Assembly (NCBI RefSeq): GCF_004137255.1
Contig: NZ_SDWT01000001.1
Span: 1-64,000 of the forward strand
Length of the DNA: 64,000 bases
Direction: 5' to 3'
Source of the DNA: Nocardioides oleivorans
GTDB lineage: Bacteria > Actinomycetota > Actinomycetes > Propionibacteriales > Nocardioidaceae
This document shows, in pieces, positions 25,860 through 34,821 of this stretch; position 1 is the stretch's first letter; each line of letters opens with the position of its first letter. The notes beneath the pieces were generated by a model, which saw only the letters and a program-made list of their open reading frames with translations, did not search any database and was not told where the DNA came from. Made by a program: the position numbers and the translations under genes.

Positions 25860-27581
25860 TCAGGGCACCTCGAAGCGGACCGTCTTCACGGGGTTGTCGA
25901 ACTCGCTCGTGCGCAGCGAGACCTGGACCTCCCAGGTGCCGTTGGTCGGCAGCACCAGGTCACCGGCGTAGATCCCCGGCCCGAGGTTGGTCAGGGCCAC
26001 CTCCCCGAGGTCCACGTCGGTCGCGGACAGGCTCAGGCGTGGCGACTCGTAGCCCTCGGTGGGCCGTCCGTCGTCGTCGGTCAGCGTGATCGTGATCGTC
26101 GTGGGGCCCACCGCGAGCGGATCGAGGGTGACGTCGGCGGAGATGGCGTCGAGCTCGACCACCTGGTCCGCGCTCTGCCCCTCCCCGGAGGGCGAGGTGA
26201 CCGCGACGTCGGGCTCGGGGCTGCGGTCGACGAGGAAGCCGGTGACCAGGAGCACCGCGACCAGCACGCCGGCCTCCGCGAGCGTCGTACGCACCAGGAT
26301 CGACGCAGCCCCCCGGCGCTCGTCACGCGCCGTCGCCGACGCCAGGCCCGGCAGGAGCGCGAACCGGTTCCACGCGGCGACCACGATGGCGACGAGCACG
26401 ATGAGCACCTTCACGAGGAGGAAGCTGCCGTAGCCCGTCTCGAGCAGCGCGCTCCACGACCCGGCCACCCGCCACGCCGTGAACGTCCCCGTGACGACCA
26501 GCAGCGCCAGGACCGCCGACGCCCAGGTCGAGAAGCGGGCGAGCACGCGCGCGCCCGCGTCGTCGCGGTCCGCGAGGTCGCGCAGCACGAGCCCGATCGC
26601 CAGCAGCCCACCCAGCCAGAGCGCGCCGGCCACGAGGTGGAGCACGTCGACGGCGATCACCAGCGCCTCGGGCGTCGTCGCGCGCGTGTGCCCGGTGAGC
26701 GACGGCGCGGCGAGCGCCACGGCGCACCCGGCGAGCACCAGCCCGGAACGCGTCCGGTCGGGAGCCGACGTCGGCAGACCCACCACGGCGAGACCGAGGC
26801 CGGCCGTGACGGCGGCGGGCACGACGTACTCCCAGGCCGAGAGCGCCGACCAGGTCGACCCCTCGCCGAGCGCCGAGGCCGGCAGGCCGAGCTGGTAGAG
26901 CGCCACCATCGGCACGGCGAGCCAGAACGCGACCGCTGCCACCACGGCGGCGATGCGGGCTGCGGTGCGCAGCCGACGGCGGCTGCCGTCGTCGGCCGGC
27001 TCGCGCGGCAGGAAGAGGACGGAGAAGGCCGCGAGGCCCGCCGCGGCGAGCAGGCCGAGGTAGCCCAGCCACCGGACCACGCTGAGCAGGAAGGGGGCGT
27101 CCGTCCCGGCGTCGGCGCTCGTCTCGGGTACGTCGACCACGGCGCTCGGCTCGCCGACCGAGAACGACAGCGAGCCGCCGATCGGGTGGCCGTCGGCGGA
27201 GACGAGTCGCCAGACGACGACGAGGGTGCCCTCGCCGACGTCGTCCTCGAGCTCCACGACGAGCTCGGCCTCGCGCACGGTCGCGGTCGACGCGACCACG
27301 GCGCCCGTGGCGTCGAAGACCTGGATGCCGGCGGGCACCCCGATCACCGACTCGTTGAAGGTGAAGGTGACCTGGTCGGGGGCGGCGTCGAGGACGGCGC
27401 CCTCGGCCGGGTCGGTGCTCACCAGTGTCGCGTGGGCGGACGCGGGCGCTGCCGACCCGAGCACGAGGAGCGAGGTGAGCGGGAGCAGGAGCGCCACGAG
27501 CAGCAGGGGCACGACGCGCCGGCTCCTCGAGCGGCGACCCGGTCGGCGTCCCGGCCCCGGTCGCGGGTGGGCGTCGGTCAT
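25860..27581 (-). CDS. CopC-CopD fusion copper resistance/import protein
   Basis: A 573-residue membrane protein (YcnJ type). A signal peptide ends at ASA, and the mature CopC domain begins HATLVSTDPAEGAVLD with the N-terminal His ligand and the second His in SADGHPIGGSLSFSVG. A CopD domain with about eight helices (residues 150-440; GHTRATTPEALVIAVDVLHLVAGALWLGG) follows, then a periplasm-facing Ig-like tail. CopC carries Cu(II) outside the cell and CopD is thought to pass it across the membrane. Coupled by ATGA to the YcnI gene. The neighbouring copper radical oxidase could be a client of this copper supply. Confidence 0.9.
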   Translation of the reverse strand: MTDAHPRPGPGRRPGRRSRSRRVVPLLLVALLLPLTSLLVLGSAAPASAHATLVSTDPAEGAVLDAAPDQVTFTFNESVIGVPAGIQVFDATGAVVASTATVREAELVVELEDDVGEGTLVVVWRLVSADGHPIGGSLSFSVGEPSAVVDVPETSADAGTDAPFLLSVVRWLGYLGLLAAAGLAAFSVLFLPREPADDGSRRRLRTAARIAAVVAAVAFWLAVPMVALYQLGLPASALGEGSTWSALSAWEYVVPAAVTAGLGLAVVGLPTSAPDRTRSGLVLAGCAVALAAPSLTGHTRATTPEALVIAVDVLHLVAGALWLGGLLAIGLVLRDLADRDDAGARVLARFSTWASAVLALLVVTGTFTAWRVAGSWSALLETGYGSFLLVKVLIVLVAIVVAAWNRFALLPGLASATARDERRGAASILVRTTLAEAGVLVAVLLVTGFLVDRSPEPDVAVTSPSGEGQSADQVVELDAISADVTLDPLAVGPTTITITLTDDDGRPTEGYESPRLSLSATDVDLGEVALTNLGPGIYAGDLVLPTNGTWEVQVSLRTSEFDNPVKTVRFEVP

Positions 27582-28210
27582 GCTCGGCGTCGACGCATCA
27601 CGAGGACGGCGCCGCTGGCCAGGCACCCGGCGGCGAGGACACCGACGGCGCCGTAGGCCATCAGGCGCCCGTCGCCGGGTCCGGCGGCGGCGGTCGGGGC
27701 GGACCCGTCGGAACCCTCGGACCCGTCGGCACCCGTCACCACGATCACCGGTGCCGGCATGTCGAGCTGCTCGCGGCTGGCGGCGTCCTCGGCGACCTCG
27801 GTCCAGGCGGACTCGCCCTCCTCGCACCGCTGGACGATCGGGAAGACCAGCTCGGCGCCCGGCTCGTCGGGCAGCCGCACCGAGAAGGCCACCTCGTCGC
27901 GCAGGGCGTCGGGCAGCGGGTCGTCGGTGCGGAAGGTGATCGACTCCCCCGCGGCCTCGGCGACCCAGCGGTCGGTGCTCGACGCGGTCAGCTCGCTGAC
28001 CCCGGCCGGCATCCGCACGGCGAGCTCCGTCGTCGCCGACCCCGCGCAGCCGTGCGGGACCTCGAGGCGCACCAGCGCGGTCGCTCCGGCGGCGGTGGTG
28101 GACGCGGAGATCGTGACGTGCGCGGCCGCTGGCCCACCTGCCAGCAGGAGGATCGCGCTCACCAGGGCACCCGACACGGCCGCACGCAGCGTCGCGCGGG
28201 TGCGGTTCAT
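27578..28210 (-). CDS. YcnI-family copper-binding membrane protein (DUF1775)
   Basis: A 210-residue secreted protein with a signal peptide ending AAA, a mature N-terminus HVTISAST whose first His binds Cu(II) in YcnI proteins, a DUF1775 domain to about residue 150, a Ser/Gly linker and one C-terminal membrane helix followed by RRRR. Family members work with CopC/CopD in copper handling. ATG at 28210 has GGAGAAC upstream. Confidence 0.9.
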   Translation of the reverse strand: MNRTRATLRAAVSGALVSAILLLAGGPAAAHVTISASTTAAGATALVRLEVPHGCAGSATTELAVRMPAGVSELTASSTDRWVAEAAGESITFRTDDPLPDALRDEVAFSVRLPDEPGAELVFPIVQRCEEGESAWTEVAEDAASREQLDMPAPVIVVTGADGSEGSDGSAPTAAAGPGDGRLMAYGAVGVLAAGCLASGAVLVMRRRRA

Positions 28211-28361
28211 GGAGTTCTCCTGGAGGGCTGGGGTGACCGTGCTCACACAACCAGCCCGTAGAACTGTTGTCAAGGATGTGAACTGCCACTACCGTGATTC
28301 ACGTCACTGAAGTGAAGTCCCACGTGTGAACGAGCACGTCGAATCCCCGAAGGGAACACCC

Positions 28362-28586
28362 ATGCCCAACATCACCGTCGAGCTGCTCAAGGGGCGCTCG
28401 GTCGACCAGCGCCGCGAGTTCGCCAAGGCCGTCGCGGACAGCGCCGTGGAGATCCTCGGCGCCCGCCGCCAGGACGTCCGCATGGTGTTCAGCGAGATCA
28501 CCCCGGACATCGTGGCCAACGGTGGCGTCCTGGCCAGCGAGGACGACAGCCGCGCCGGCGTCGTCGCTGCCCTCGCCGACGACTGA
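28362..28586 (+). CDS. 4-oxalocrotonate tautomerase family protein
   Basis: 74 residues starting Met-Pro, so that Pro becomes the catalytic N-terminal residue after Met removal; PNITVELLKGRSVDQRREF and a conserved Arg near residue 40 fit the family. An upstream in-frame GTG exists at 28326, but only ATG 28362 exposes the proline and has AAGGGA 6 nt upstream. Possible role in aromatic or uronate-derived keto acids is open. Confidence 0.85.
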   Translation: MPNITVELLKGRSVDQRREFAKAVADSAVEILGARRQDVRMVFSEITPDIVANGGVLASEDDSRAGVVAALADD

Positions 28587-28636
28587 GTCCGACCGCACCA
28601 CCGCGCCCACGCACGACCCGGGCGCCGCAGCACCGC

Positions 28637-28682
28637 AACGGGACGGGCCCCGGAGGATCTCTCCTCCGGGGCCCGTCCCGTT
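28637..28682. terminator. Strong bidirectional hairpin terminator
   Basis: A perfect 21-bp inverted repeat (28637-28657 and 28662-28682) with loop TCTC lies between the convergent tautomerase gene and the giant oxidase gene. Arms are very GC-rich, beginning AACGGGACGGG. There is no U-run, as is common in actinobacteria. It should stop transcription from both sides. Confidence 0.92.
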
Positions 28683-28690
28683 CTCGTTGC

Positions 28691-31600
28691 CTAGCGCTTG
28701 CGGACCTTGATCCTCAGCTGCTCGCTGGTGGACTCCGCGGCCGCGCTGCCCGCGTAGGTCACGGTCAGCCTGATCCGCTTGCCCTTCGCCTTCGGCAGCT
28801 GGATGAAGACGCGACCGTCCTTCAGCGTCCCGGAGAGCGTCTTGCCCCCCGCGATCGTGAAGTCCACGTCACCGGTGACCGCCACGCCGTCAGGTGCCTC
28901 GAGGGAGACCCTGATCGTGGCGCGGTTGCCCTTCTTCACCTTCGACGGCGCCTTGACCGTCATCTCGGGCACGACCTTCGCGACCACGACCGACACCGTC
29001 GAGGACGACGGCTTGTGGCCGGCGTCGCCGAGGTAGCGCAGCGTGAGGGCGTAGGTCCCGGGCAGCAGGCCCTTGGCCGCGAGCTCGAGCCTGGCCTGGC
29101 CCGAGGCGAGCGTGCCGGTGCCCACCACGTCGGTGCCGCTGACCAGCTCGACCTTGCCCGTGGCCGTCGCCGGGGCGACGCTGACCACGAGGTTGCCGGC
29201 CTGGCCGTAGGTGTACGACGCCGAGGCGCCTGCCACCGCGGAGTTGACCGGACCGGTCTCGCCACCGTTGCCGCCACCGTTGCCGCCGCCGTTGCCCGTG
29301 GGCTTGACGGTGATCGTGACCGTCGCCGGTGTCGAGGCGACCTTGCCGTCGTTGGCGACGTAGGTGAACGTGTCCTTGCCCACGAAGCCCGCGTCGGGGG
29401 TGTAGGTGAAGGAGCCGTTCGCCCGCACCTCGACCGTGCCGTTGATCGGCTGGGTCGCACCACCGGCGGTGAGCACGTCACCGTCGGCGTCGGTGTCGTT
29501 GCCGAGGACGCCTGGCGCCGCCAGGGTCAGCGGCTCACCGGAGATGGTGCTGAACGCGTCGTCCACCGCCACCGGGGCCCGGTTGGGCGTCTGGGGCTGG
29601 CCCGTCACCGTGATGGTCACCGTCGTGGCCGCCGACTTCGACGTCCCGTCGTTGGCCCGGTAGGTGAAGGTGTCCGTCCCCGTGAAGCCCGCGTCGGGCT
29701 TGTAGGTGAACGAGCCGTTGGCGGACATCACGACCACACCGCTGGCGGGCTGCACCACGTCACCGGCCGTGAGGGTCGCGCCCTCGGCGTCGGTGTCGTT
29801 GGCCAGGACGCCGGGCGCGGGAACCGTGAGGGTCTCCCCCGCCGTGGCGGCGTAGGCGTCGGGCGCACCGACCGGCGAGGCGTTCGACGTGGCCGAGAAG
29901 ATCGCCTGGACCTCCTGCTCGCTCAGCTCGTAGCCGTAGATGCGGAAGTCGTCGACCCGCTCGGTGGGACGCGGGTCGTTCCAGCTGCCGTTGCCGATGA
30001 AGTTGGCGGTGGTGCCGCCGTCGGCGATGTCACCGATGGTGACCGGGATGTTGTCCCGGGTGCCGCCGGCCTGCAGGACACCGTTGAAGTAGATCTTCAC
30101 CGTCGTCCCGGTTCCCGTGGGCGACTTGCCCAGGGTCACCGCGACGTGCGTCCACTGGTTCAGCGGCAGGTCCGTGTTGCCCGTGAGCTGGGTGCGGTAC
30201 TGCTCGCCGTTGTTCATGCGCAGCGTGGCGGCGAAGCCCCGGGTCCCGTTCTCCGTCCTGGACTGCAGGAGCAGGAACTCCGTCGTGTCCTTGCCGATCT
30301 GGACGTGGGTGGTCCAGTTGGGCAGGGCGGTGGGACGGATCCAGGTGGAGATCGTCGCGTCCGTGGCCATGCCGAACGTGACGTCGTTCGGCAGCTGGAC
30401 GTGACCGCCACCCGGGAGGTTGACGGCGTTGCCGTACTTGCCCTCCGTGCTCCAGGCGGCGTTGCCCGTGAGCGTGGCGTTGCCGATGGCCGGGTCGGAT
30501 CCCGAGTTGGCCGCCGTGGTGCCGGTTCCCTCGTCGAACTTGTAGTGGACGGGGATGCCCTCACCCACCGGCGGACGGGCCACCGTGTGCTGGACCGTGC
30601 CGGTCGAGTCGCGCCAACCGGCGGCCGCGGTGAAGCGGACCTCGATGGTGTGGGCACGGGGGGTCAGCGTGACGGCCGGGAAGGAGACCTGGCCGTTGGT
30701 GACCGTGGCCTGGCTGCCGACGCTCTCGCCGTCGACCCACAGGTCGGCGACACCGGTCGGGTTCGCGTTGGCCGAGTCCTTGACCGTCGCCGACACCGTG
30801 ATGGGGGTGTTGAACGGCGACGGGGAGGCCGGCGTGACGCTGACCGTCGTGGTGGTGTTGAGCGCCGTGCCGTCGGCGTACATCCCGGCGACGTCGGCGT
30901 CGGACAGGGCCGAGGTGTAGAGGCGCACGTCGTCCATCAGGCCGTTGTAGGCCGGGTCCGGATAGCCGTTGCGGCCGAGCCAGTTGTTCGTCGTGGGACC
31001 GATGTCGGTCATGGTGAGCGTCAGGTTGTTGTTCGTGGCGACCTTCGCGCCGTTGAGGTAGAGCGATCCGACGGCACCCTGGCGCGTGAACACGACGTGG
31101 TTCCACTGACCGGCCACGACGTCCTTGGTCGGGGTCGCGTAGACGCGCTCCTGGACGTTGCTGCCCTTCTTCTTGAACGTCGCAGCCAGGCCGGTGTTGC
31201 CGCTCGCCTGGGTCTGCATCTGGATCTGGAAGAAGCTGCCGGCGTCGCCGAGCCCGTCGCCGATGTGGAACATGCCGATCCAGTTGCCCTTCTCGTCCGG
31301 GCGCGCCCAGAACGAGGTGGTGAAGTTCGCCTCGTTCTGCAGCAGGTTGTCCGGAAGGTCCACGGCGTTGGCGTTGGTGCCGCCCAGCAGGTCGACCGAC
31401 TTGCCGGTGACGCCGCTCGTGCTCCAGGTGGTGCTGCCCGTCAGCACGGCGTCACCGACGGTGGTGTCGGAGCCCGTGTTGGCGGCGGTGGTGCCGGTGC
31501 CCTCGTCGAACTGGTACGACACCTGGGCGTCGGCGACCCCGAGGCCCGTGCCCACGACGACGAGGTCGTCGAGGACGAGGCCGGCGGCACCGCTGCCGGT

Positions 31601-34561
31601 GATCGTCAGGTCCTGCTGCCGCCTGGTGGCGACGAAGGTCCCGGCGAAGGTCTCGAACGCGGCGGTGGAGGCCGTCGTGCTCGTCAGGGCCTGCGAGAGG
31701 TTGGCGACAGCCAGGGTCGCCGTGCCCGGCGCAGTGCCGGCCGTGCGGCTGTCACGGGCGTAGCGCACCGACACGCGGTACTCCTTGCCCACGTCCAGTC
31801 CCTTGATGGTGCGGGTCAGCTTGCCGGCCGTGCCCACCGCGAGGTGGTAGCCGGTGCCACCGAGGCCGCCCATGCTGCCGCCGCTGGCGCGCGTGAGCCG
31901 GACCTCGTTGTCGACCTTCCAGGGCGACATCCGGCCGTTGCCGGGAGCCACCACGACGTCGTCGGTCGAGTAGCCACCCGACAGGTACGACGCCGGGATC
32001 CGCGGGTACTCGAACTGGTCGACCACCGTGGGGGCCGGCTTGTTCATCTTCACCGTCGGGTCGATCTGGACGATGTTGGCGACCGACGGCGTGCCGTTGC
32101 TCCACACGAAGACCATGTAGGCGCCGGGAGGCGCGAAGTTGGCGTTCGTCGGGGAGGTGATGTTGACGGTGTTGCCGCTGGTCGTGAAGGCCAGGTCCTG
32201 GAAGTTCTGGTCGTTGTTGAAGCCGTGGGTGACCGAACCGTTGCGGACCAGGGTGACCCGGTCGACCGTCTTGTCGGACGTCAGCGAGAACGAGCCGTTG
32301 TATGCGATCCGCTTCGGGGCGTTGGTGACCACCGGACGCACGGCCGGGGTGTTGCCGTCGAAGAGGTAGGCCGGGGAGTAGTACTCGACGTCGGTGTAGT
32401 TGTGCGGGCCGGGAGCACCGCCACCACCGATCATGATCCGGCCGTCGGGCAGGAGCAGCGCGGTCGAGTGGTAGAGCCGGGCGTGCTCGTAGGGGATCTT
32501 GACCTCGGTCCACTGCGAGCCGCTGGGAGCGTCCGGGTTCCAGATCTCGGCGTTGGTGACGTAGCCGGACTGGCCGTTGTTGTCGCGCGAGCCACCGGTG
32601 ACGATGACCTTGCCGTCGGGCATGACCGTCGAGGACGCCCAGTGGCGGGCGTACTTCATCGGGTCGGTCGCGGCGACCACCGGGCTGGCGGTGCCACCCG
32701 AGATGTCGACGGTGAAGCCGGCGCGGGCGCCGGCGGGGCCGCCGCCGTTGGCCCACCAGCCGCCACCGACCTGCAGGATCTTGCCCGGGCGGTACATCGT
32801 CGCGGTCGACGTGGCGCCGACCGGGTTGCCCAGGGTGCCCTGGTTGCCGCTGCCGTTGCCCAGGGTGCCGCGCATGGTGACCGCACCGTTGCCGGACGGG
32901 TCGAGCTCGAACATCTGGGTGCCGGTGATGGTGAAGACGTTGCCGTTGGTGGGGGCGACGAAGGCGCGCGGGTACCACCAGCGGTTCTCGTCCTGCGGCG
33001 CGTTGGCGCCGTCACCGTAGGCCTGGGCGCTGGTGGCGCCGGTGAGCAGCTTCCACGAGTTGCCCTGCGAGGGGTCGTAGATCTCGGGCGTCTGGACACC
33101 GGGGCCGCCGGGGCCGCCGCGCAGCGAGCCGCCCTGGACCACGATGGAACCGCTGGGCAGCGTCGTACCGGTGGGGTACCAGCGCGGGTAGTTCATCGGC
33201 GCCTCGTTCTTGAGGCCCGCACCCGAGGAGTAGCTGGTGACACCGATGGCGGCGTCGTTCGGGGCGTTGCCGCCGAGGCTGTCGTCACCACCGACGGTGA
33301 AGGTCGAGCGGCGGTGCGGCATCTGCACCTGCATCGAGCAGAAGAGGTCGGTGTAGGTCGCGTTGGGCACCACGCCGGAGACGAGGTTGGCCAGCGTCCG
33401 CGGGATCTTCGGGTCCCACACGTCGATCTGGGTCTGGCCACCCTGGCTCACGCAGTCGTTGCCGCTGTAGTCGTAGGGGTTGGCGTCGGTGCAGCCCGTG
33501 CTGACGGAGCCGAAGGACTGGACCTTGCCGTCGGAGGTGAGGGCGGCGTTGATCGGCATGACGGGCCACGGGGTGACCGCGCTCATCTCGCCCTGCTGGT
33601 CCTTCTGCGGCGGCGAGCAGTCGGCCGCGAGCAGGCCGGCCGAGTAGGCCATGCCGTAGCGCAGCTGGCTGCGCACGAAGTCGTCGGCGCGGTTGTCGTC
33701 GGCGTTGCCGTCGTCACCGGAGGTCCACGTCGTCGCGTGGTGCCCGAGCGAGGAGTACCACGACCGGCCGGAGTCGATCTTCTGGCACCACGTGACGGGG
33801 TGCGAGGTGCCCTCCTCGCCGATGCGCCCGCCGCTGTACGTCGACTCGTCGACGGTGACCAGCGTCTTGACGTTCTGGGTCGGGTTGACGTCCCACTCGT
33901 ACCACTCGTCGGTGTAGGACAGCGGTGACTCGAGGCCCTGCGTGAGCGGGCTGGCCGCGTCGGAGACCGAGATGGTGCCCCGGTAGCCGCCCGCCGGCTC
34001 GGGGTGGCCGGTGGCGGCCGCGCCGACGAGGCGGCGGTAGAAGGGGTTCACGTCGTGCTCGGTCTGGTCGGGCGACCACGCGGTGTAGTGGATGCCGACG
34101 AAGCCGCCGCCGCCGCGGATGTAGGACTCGAGCGCGGTGCGCTGGTCGGTGTTGAACAGCACGCCGGCGGTGTGGGCGAAGACCAGGAGGTCCTTGCTCG
34201 CCAGGTTCTCGGGCGTGAAGGCGGAGGCGCTGGTCGTCTCCTGGATGTCGGCGACGGCAGCGCTCTGGCCGTTGTTGTCGAGGCCGTACTGCGAGGCCAG
34301 CGCGTTGGCCATCTCGCGCACGGCGGCGCGCGTGTTGGCCACGGAGCCGTGCACGCCGTCACCGCTGCTGAACAGCAGGACGCGCAGCACGTCGTCGTCG
34401 CCGGGAGCGGCTGCGGCGACGGGCGCGGCGGTGACCGCGGACAGCGGCAGGGCCACCGCGGTGGCGGCCGCGATGGCCACGAGGTGCTTCAGCGCGCGAC
34501 CGGATCCTCTGGTCTGGCGTCCTGACGGGCGCCGGCTGGCTGATCTGGAGAACAGGTTCAT
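28691..34561 (-). CDS. Secreted ThuA / galactose-oxidase-type copper radical oxidase, multi-domain
   Basis: A 1956-residue exported protein. Signal peptide 1-52; ThuA-like domain about 57-310 (GGGGFVGIHYTAWSPDQTEHD; GRSWYSSLGHH); seven-blade Kelch oxidase with early-set domain about 320-835; carbohydrate-binding-like region about 850-1005; LamG about 1010-1225; Ig-like; second LamG about 1325-1525; two cadherin-like repeats (GVLANDTDAEGATLT, GVLGNDTDADGDVLT); Gly-rich hinge; C-terminal Ig-like. The active site is complete by comparison with galactose oxidase: Cys408 (DLFCSMQ) and Tyr462 (RWYPT) for the Tyr-Cys cofactor, Tyr697-His698 (RLYHSTALLLPDGR) and His779 (THGFNNDQ) for copper. It should oxidise an alcohol or aldehyde with O2, making H2O2. 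The LamG and Ig modules suggest binding to a polymer. The first ATG with AGGGA upstream is 34561. Confidence 0.9.
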   Translation of the reverse strand: MNLFSRSASRRPSGRQTRGSGRALKHLVAIAAATAVALPLSAVTAAPVAAAAPGDDDVLRVLLFSSGDGVHGSVANTRAAVREMANALASQYGLDNNGQSAAVADIQETTSASAFTPENLASKDLLVFAHTAGVLFNTDQRTALESYIRGGGGFVGIHYTAWSPDQTEHDVNPFYRRLVGAAATGHPEPAGGYRGTISVSDAASPLTQGLESPLSYTDEWYEWDVNPTQNVKTLVTVDESTYSGGRIGEEGTSHPVTWCQKIDSGRSWYSSLGHHATTWTSGDDGNADDNRADDFVRSQLRYGMAYSAGLLAADCSPPQKDQQGEMSAVTPWPVMPINAALTSDGKVQSFGSVSTGCTDANPYDYSGNDCVSQGGQTQIDVWDPKIPRTLANLVSGVVPNATYTDLFCSMQVQMPHRRSTFTVGGDDSLGGNAPNDAAIGVTSYSSGAGLKNEAPMNYPRWYPTGTTLPSGSIVVQGGSLRGGPGGPGVQTPEIYDPSQGNSWKLLTGATSAQAYGDGANAPQDENRWWYPRAFVAPTNGNVFTITGTQMFELDPSGNGAVTMRGTLGNGSGNQGTLGNPVGATSTATMYRPGKILQVGGGWWANGGGPAGARAGFTVDISGGTASPVVAATDPMKYARHWASSTVMPDGKVIVTGGSRDNNGQSGYVTNAEIWNPDAPSGSQWTEVKIPYEHARLYHSTALLLPDGRIMIGGGGAPGPHNYTDVEYYSPAYLFDGNTPAVRPVVTNAPKRIAYNGSFSLTSDKTVDRVTLVRNGSVTHGFNNDQNFQDLAFTTSGNTVNITSPTNANFAPPGAYMVFVWSNGTPSVANIVQIDPTVKMNKPAPTVVDQFEYPRIPASYLSGGYSTDDVVVAPGNGRMSPWKVDNEVRLTRASGGSMGGLGGTGYHLAVGTAGKLTRTIKGLDVGKEYRVSVRYARDSRTAGTAPGTATLAVANLSQALTSTTASTAAFETFAGTFVATRRQQDLTITGSGAAGLVLDDLVVVGTGLGVADAQVSYQFDEGTGTTAANTGSDTTVGDAVLTGSTTWSTSGVTGKSVDLLGGTNANAVDLPDNLLQNEANFTTSFWARPDEKGNWIGMFHIGDGLGDAGSFFQIQMQTQASGNTGLAATFKKKGSNVQERVYATPTKDVVAGQWNHVVFTRQGAVGSLYLNGAKVATNNNLTLTMTDIGPTTNNWLGRNGYPDPAYNGLMDDVRLYTSALSDADVAGMYADGTALNTTTTVSVTPASPSPFNTPITVSATVKDSANANPTGVADLWVDGESVGSQATVTNGQVSFPAVTLTPRAHTIEVRFTAAAGWRDSTGTVQHTVARPPVGEGIPVHYKFDEGTGTTAANSGSDPAIGNATLTGNAAWSTEGKYGNAVNLPGGGHVQLPNDVTFGMATDATISTWIRPTALPNWTTHVQIGKDTTEFLLLQSRTENGTRGFAATLRMNNGEQYRTQLTGNTDLPLNQWTHVAVTLGKSPTGTGTTVKIYFNGVLQAGGTRDNIPVTIGDIADGGTTANFIGNGSWNDPRPTERVDDFRIYGYELSEQEVQAIFSATSNASPVGAPDAYAATAGETLTVPAPGVLANDTDAEGATLTAGDVVQPASGVVVMSANGSFTYKPDAGFTGTDTFTYRANDGTSKSAATTVTITVTGQPQTPNRAPVAVDDAFSTISGEPLTLAAPGVLGNDTDADGDVLTAGGATQPINGTVEVRANGSFTYTPDAGFVGKDTFTYVANDGKVASTPATVTITVKPTGNGGGNGGGNGGETGPVNSAVAGASASYTYGQAGNLVVSVAPATATGKVELVSGTDVVGTGTLASGQARLELAAKGLLPGTYALTLRYLGDAGHKPSSSTVSVVVAKVVPEMTVKAPSKVKKGNRATIRVSLEAPDGVAVTGDVDFTIAGGKTLSGTLKDGRVFIQLPKAKGKRIRLTVTYAGSAAAESTSEQLRIKVRKR

Positions 34562-34650
34562 CAACGATTCCCTAGGGCTCGGCGGGGCGGAGCTCGATGG
34601 GCGGCGGGTGCGGGCAGCGCTCACGGAGTCACGAGGGTGGAGACAGGCTG

Positions 34651-34679
34651 AACGTATGACGGCCGTCACACAGAGTCAA
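34651..34679 (-). promoter_or_regulatory. Promoter and operator of the copper radical oxidase gene
   Basis: On the minus strand TTGACT (34679-34674), a 17-bp spacer and TACGTT (34656-34651) make a sigma-70-type promoter, 90 bp before the ATG. The spacer holds the palindrome TGACGGCCGTCA within TGTGACGGCCGTCATA, which resembles a Crp-type site (TGTGA-N6-TCACA). A second inverted repeat CAGAGT-N5-ACTCTG spans 34671-34687 over the -35. TGAAC-N14-GTTCA lies at 34698-34721. The kduI promoter has the same layout. The 260 bp between this gene and kdgK hold no other gene. Confidence 0.65.
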
Positions 34680-34821
34680 GAACTCTGTCCAGAATTGTGA
34701 ACTCTTTGCTAATTGCGTTCAGATACATGAAAACAGGCCTGGGCGGCCGATCCCCCGCACGGGGTCGACCACCCAGACCTGGTCCGGGGGGTGTGCTGCT
34801 CGGGGCAGCGTCAGGGTGTGC

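Noticed and set aside
28637-28682. Long perfect hairpin as an insertion-sequence end
   Set aside because: It sits exactly between two convergent stop codons, has no transposase near it and no target duplication, so a terminator explains it.
29015-33928. 1637-residue open frame antisense to the copper oxidase gene
   Set aside because: It consists of Arg/Gly/Val-rich shadow sequence. The minus strand holds recognised domains and catalytic residues in the right order.
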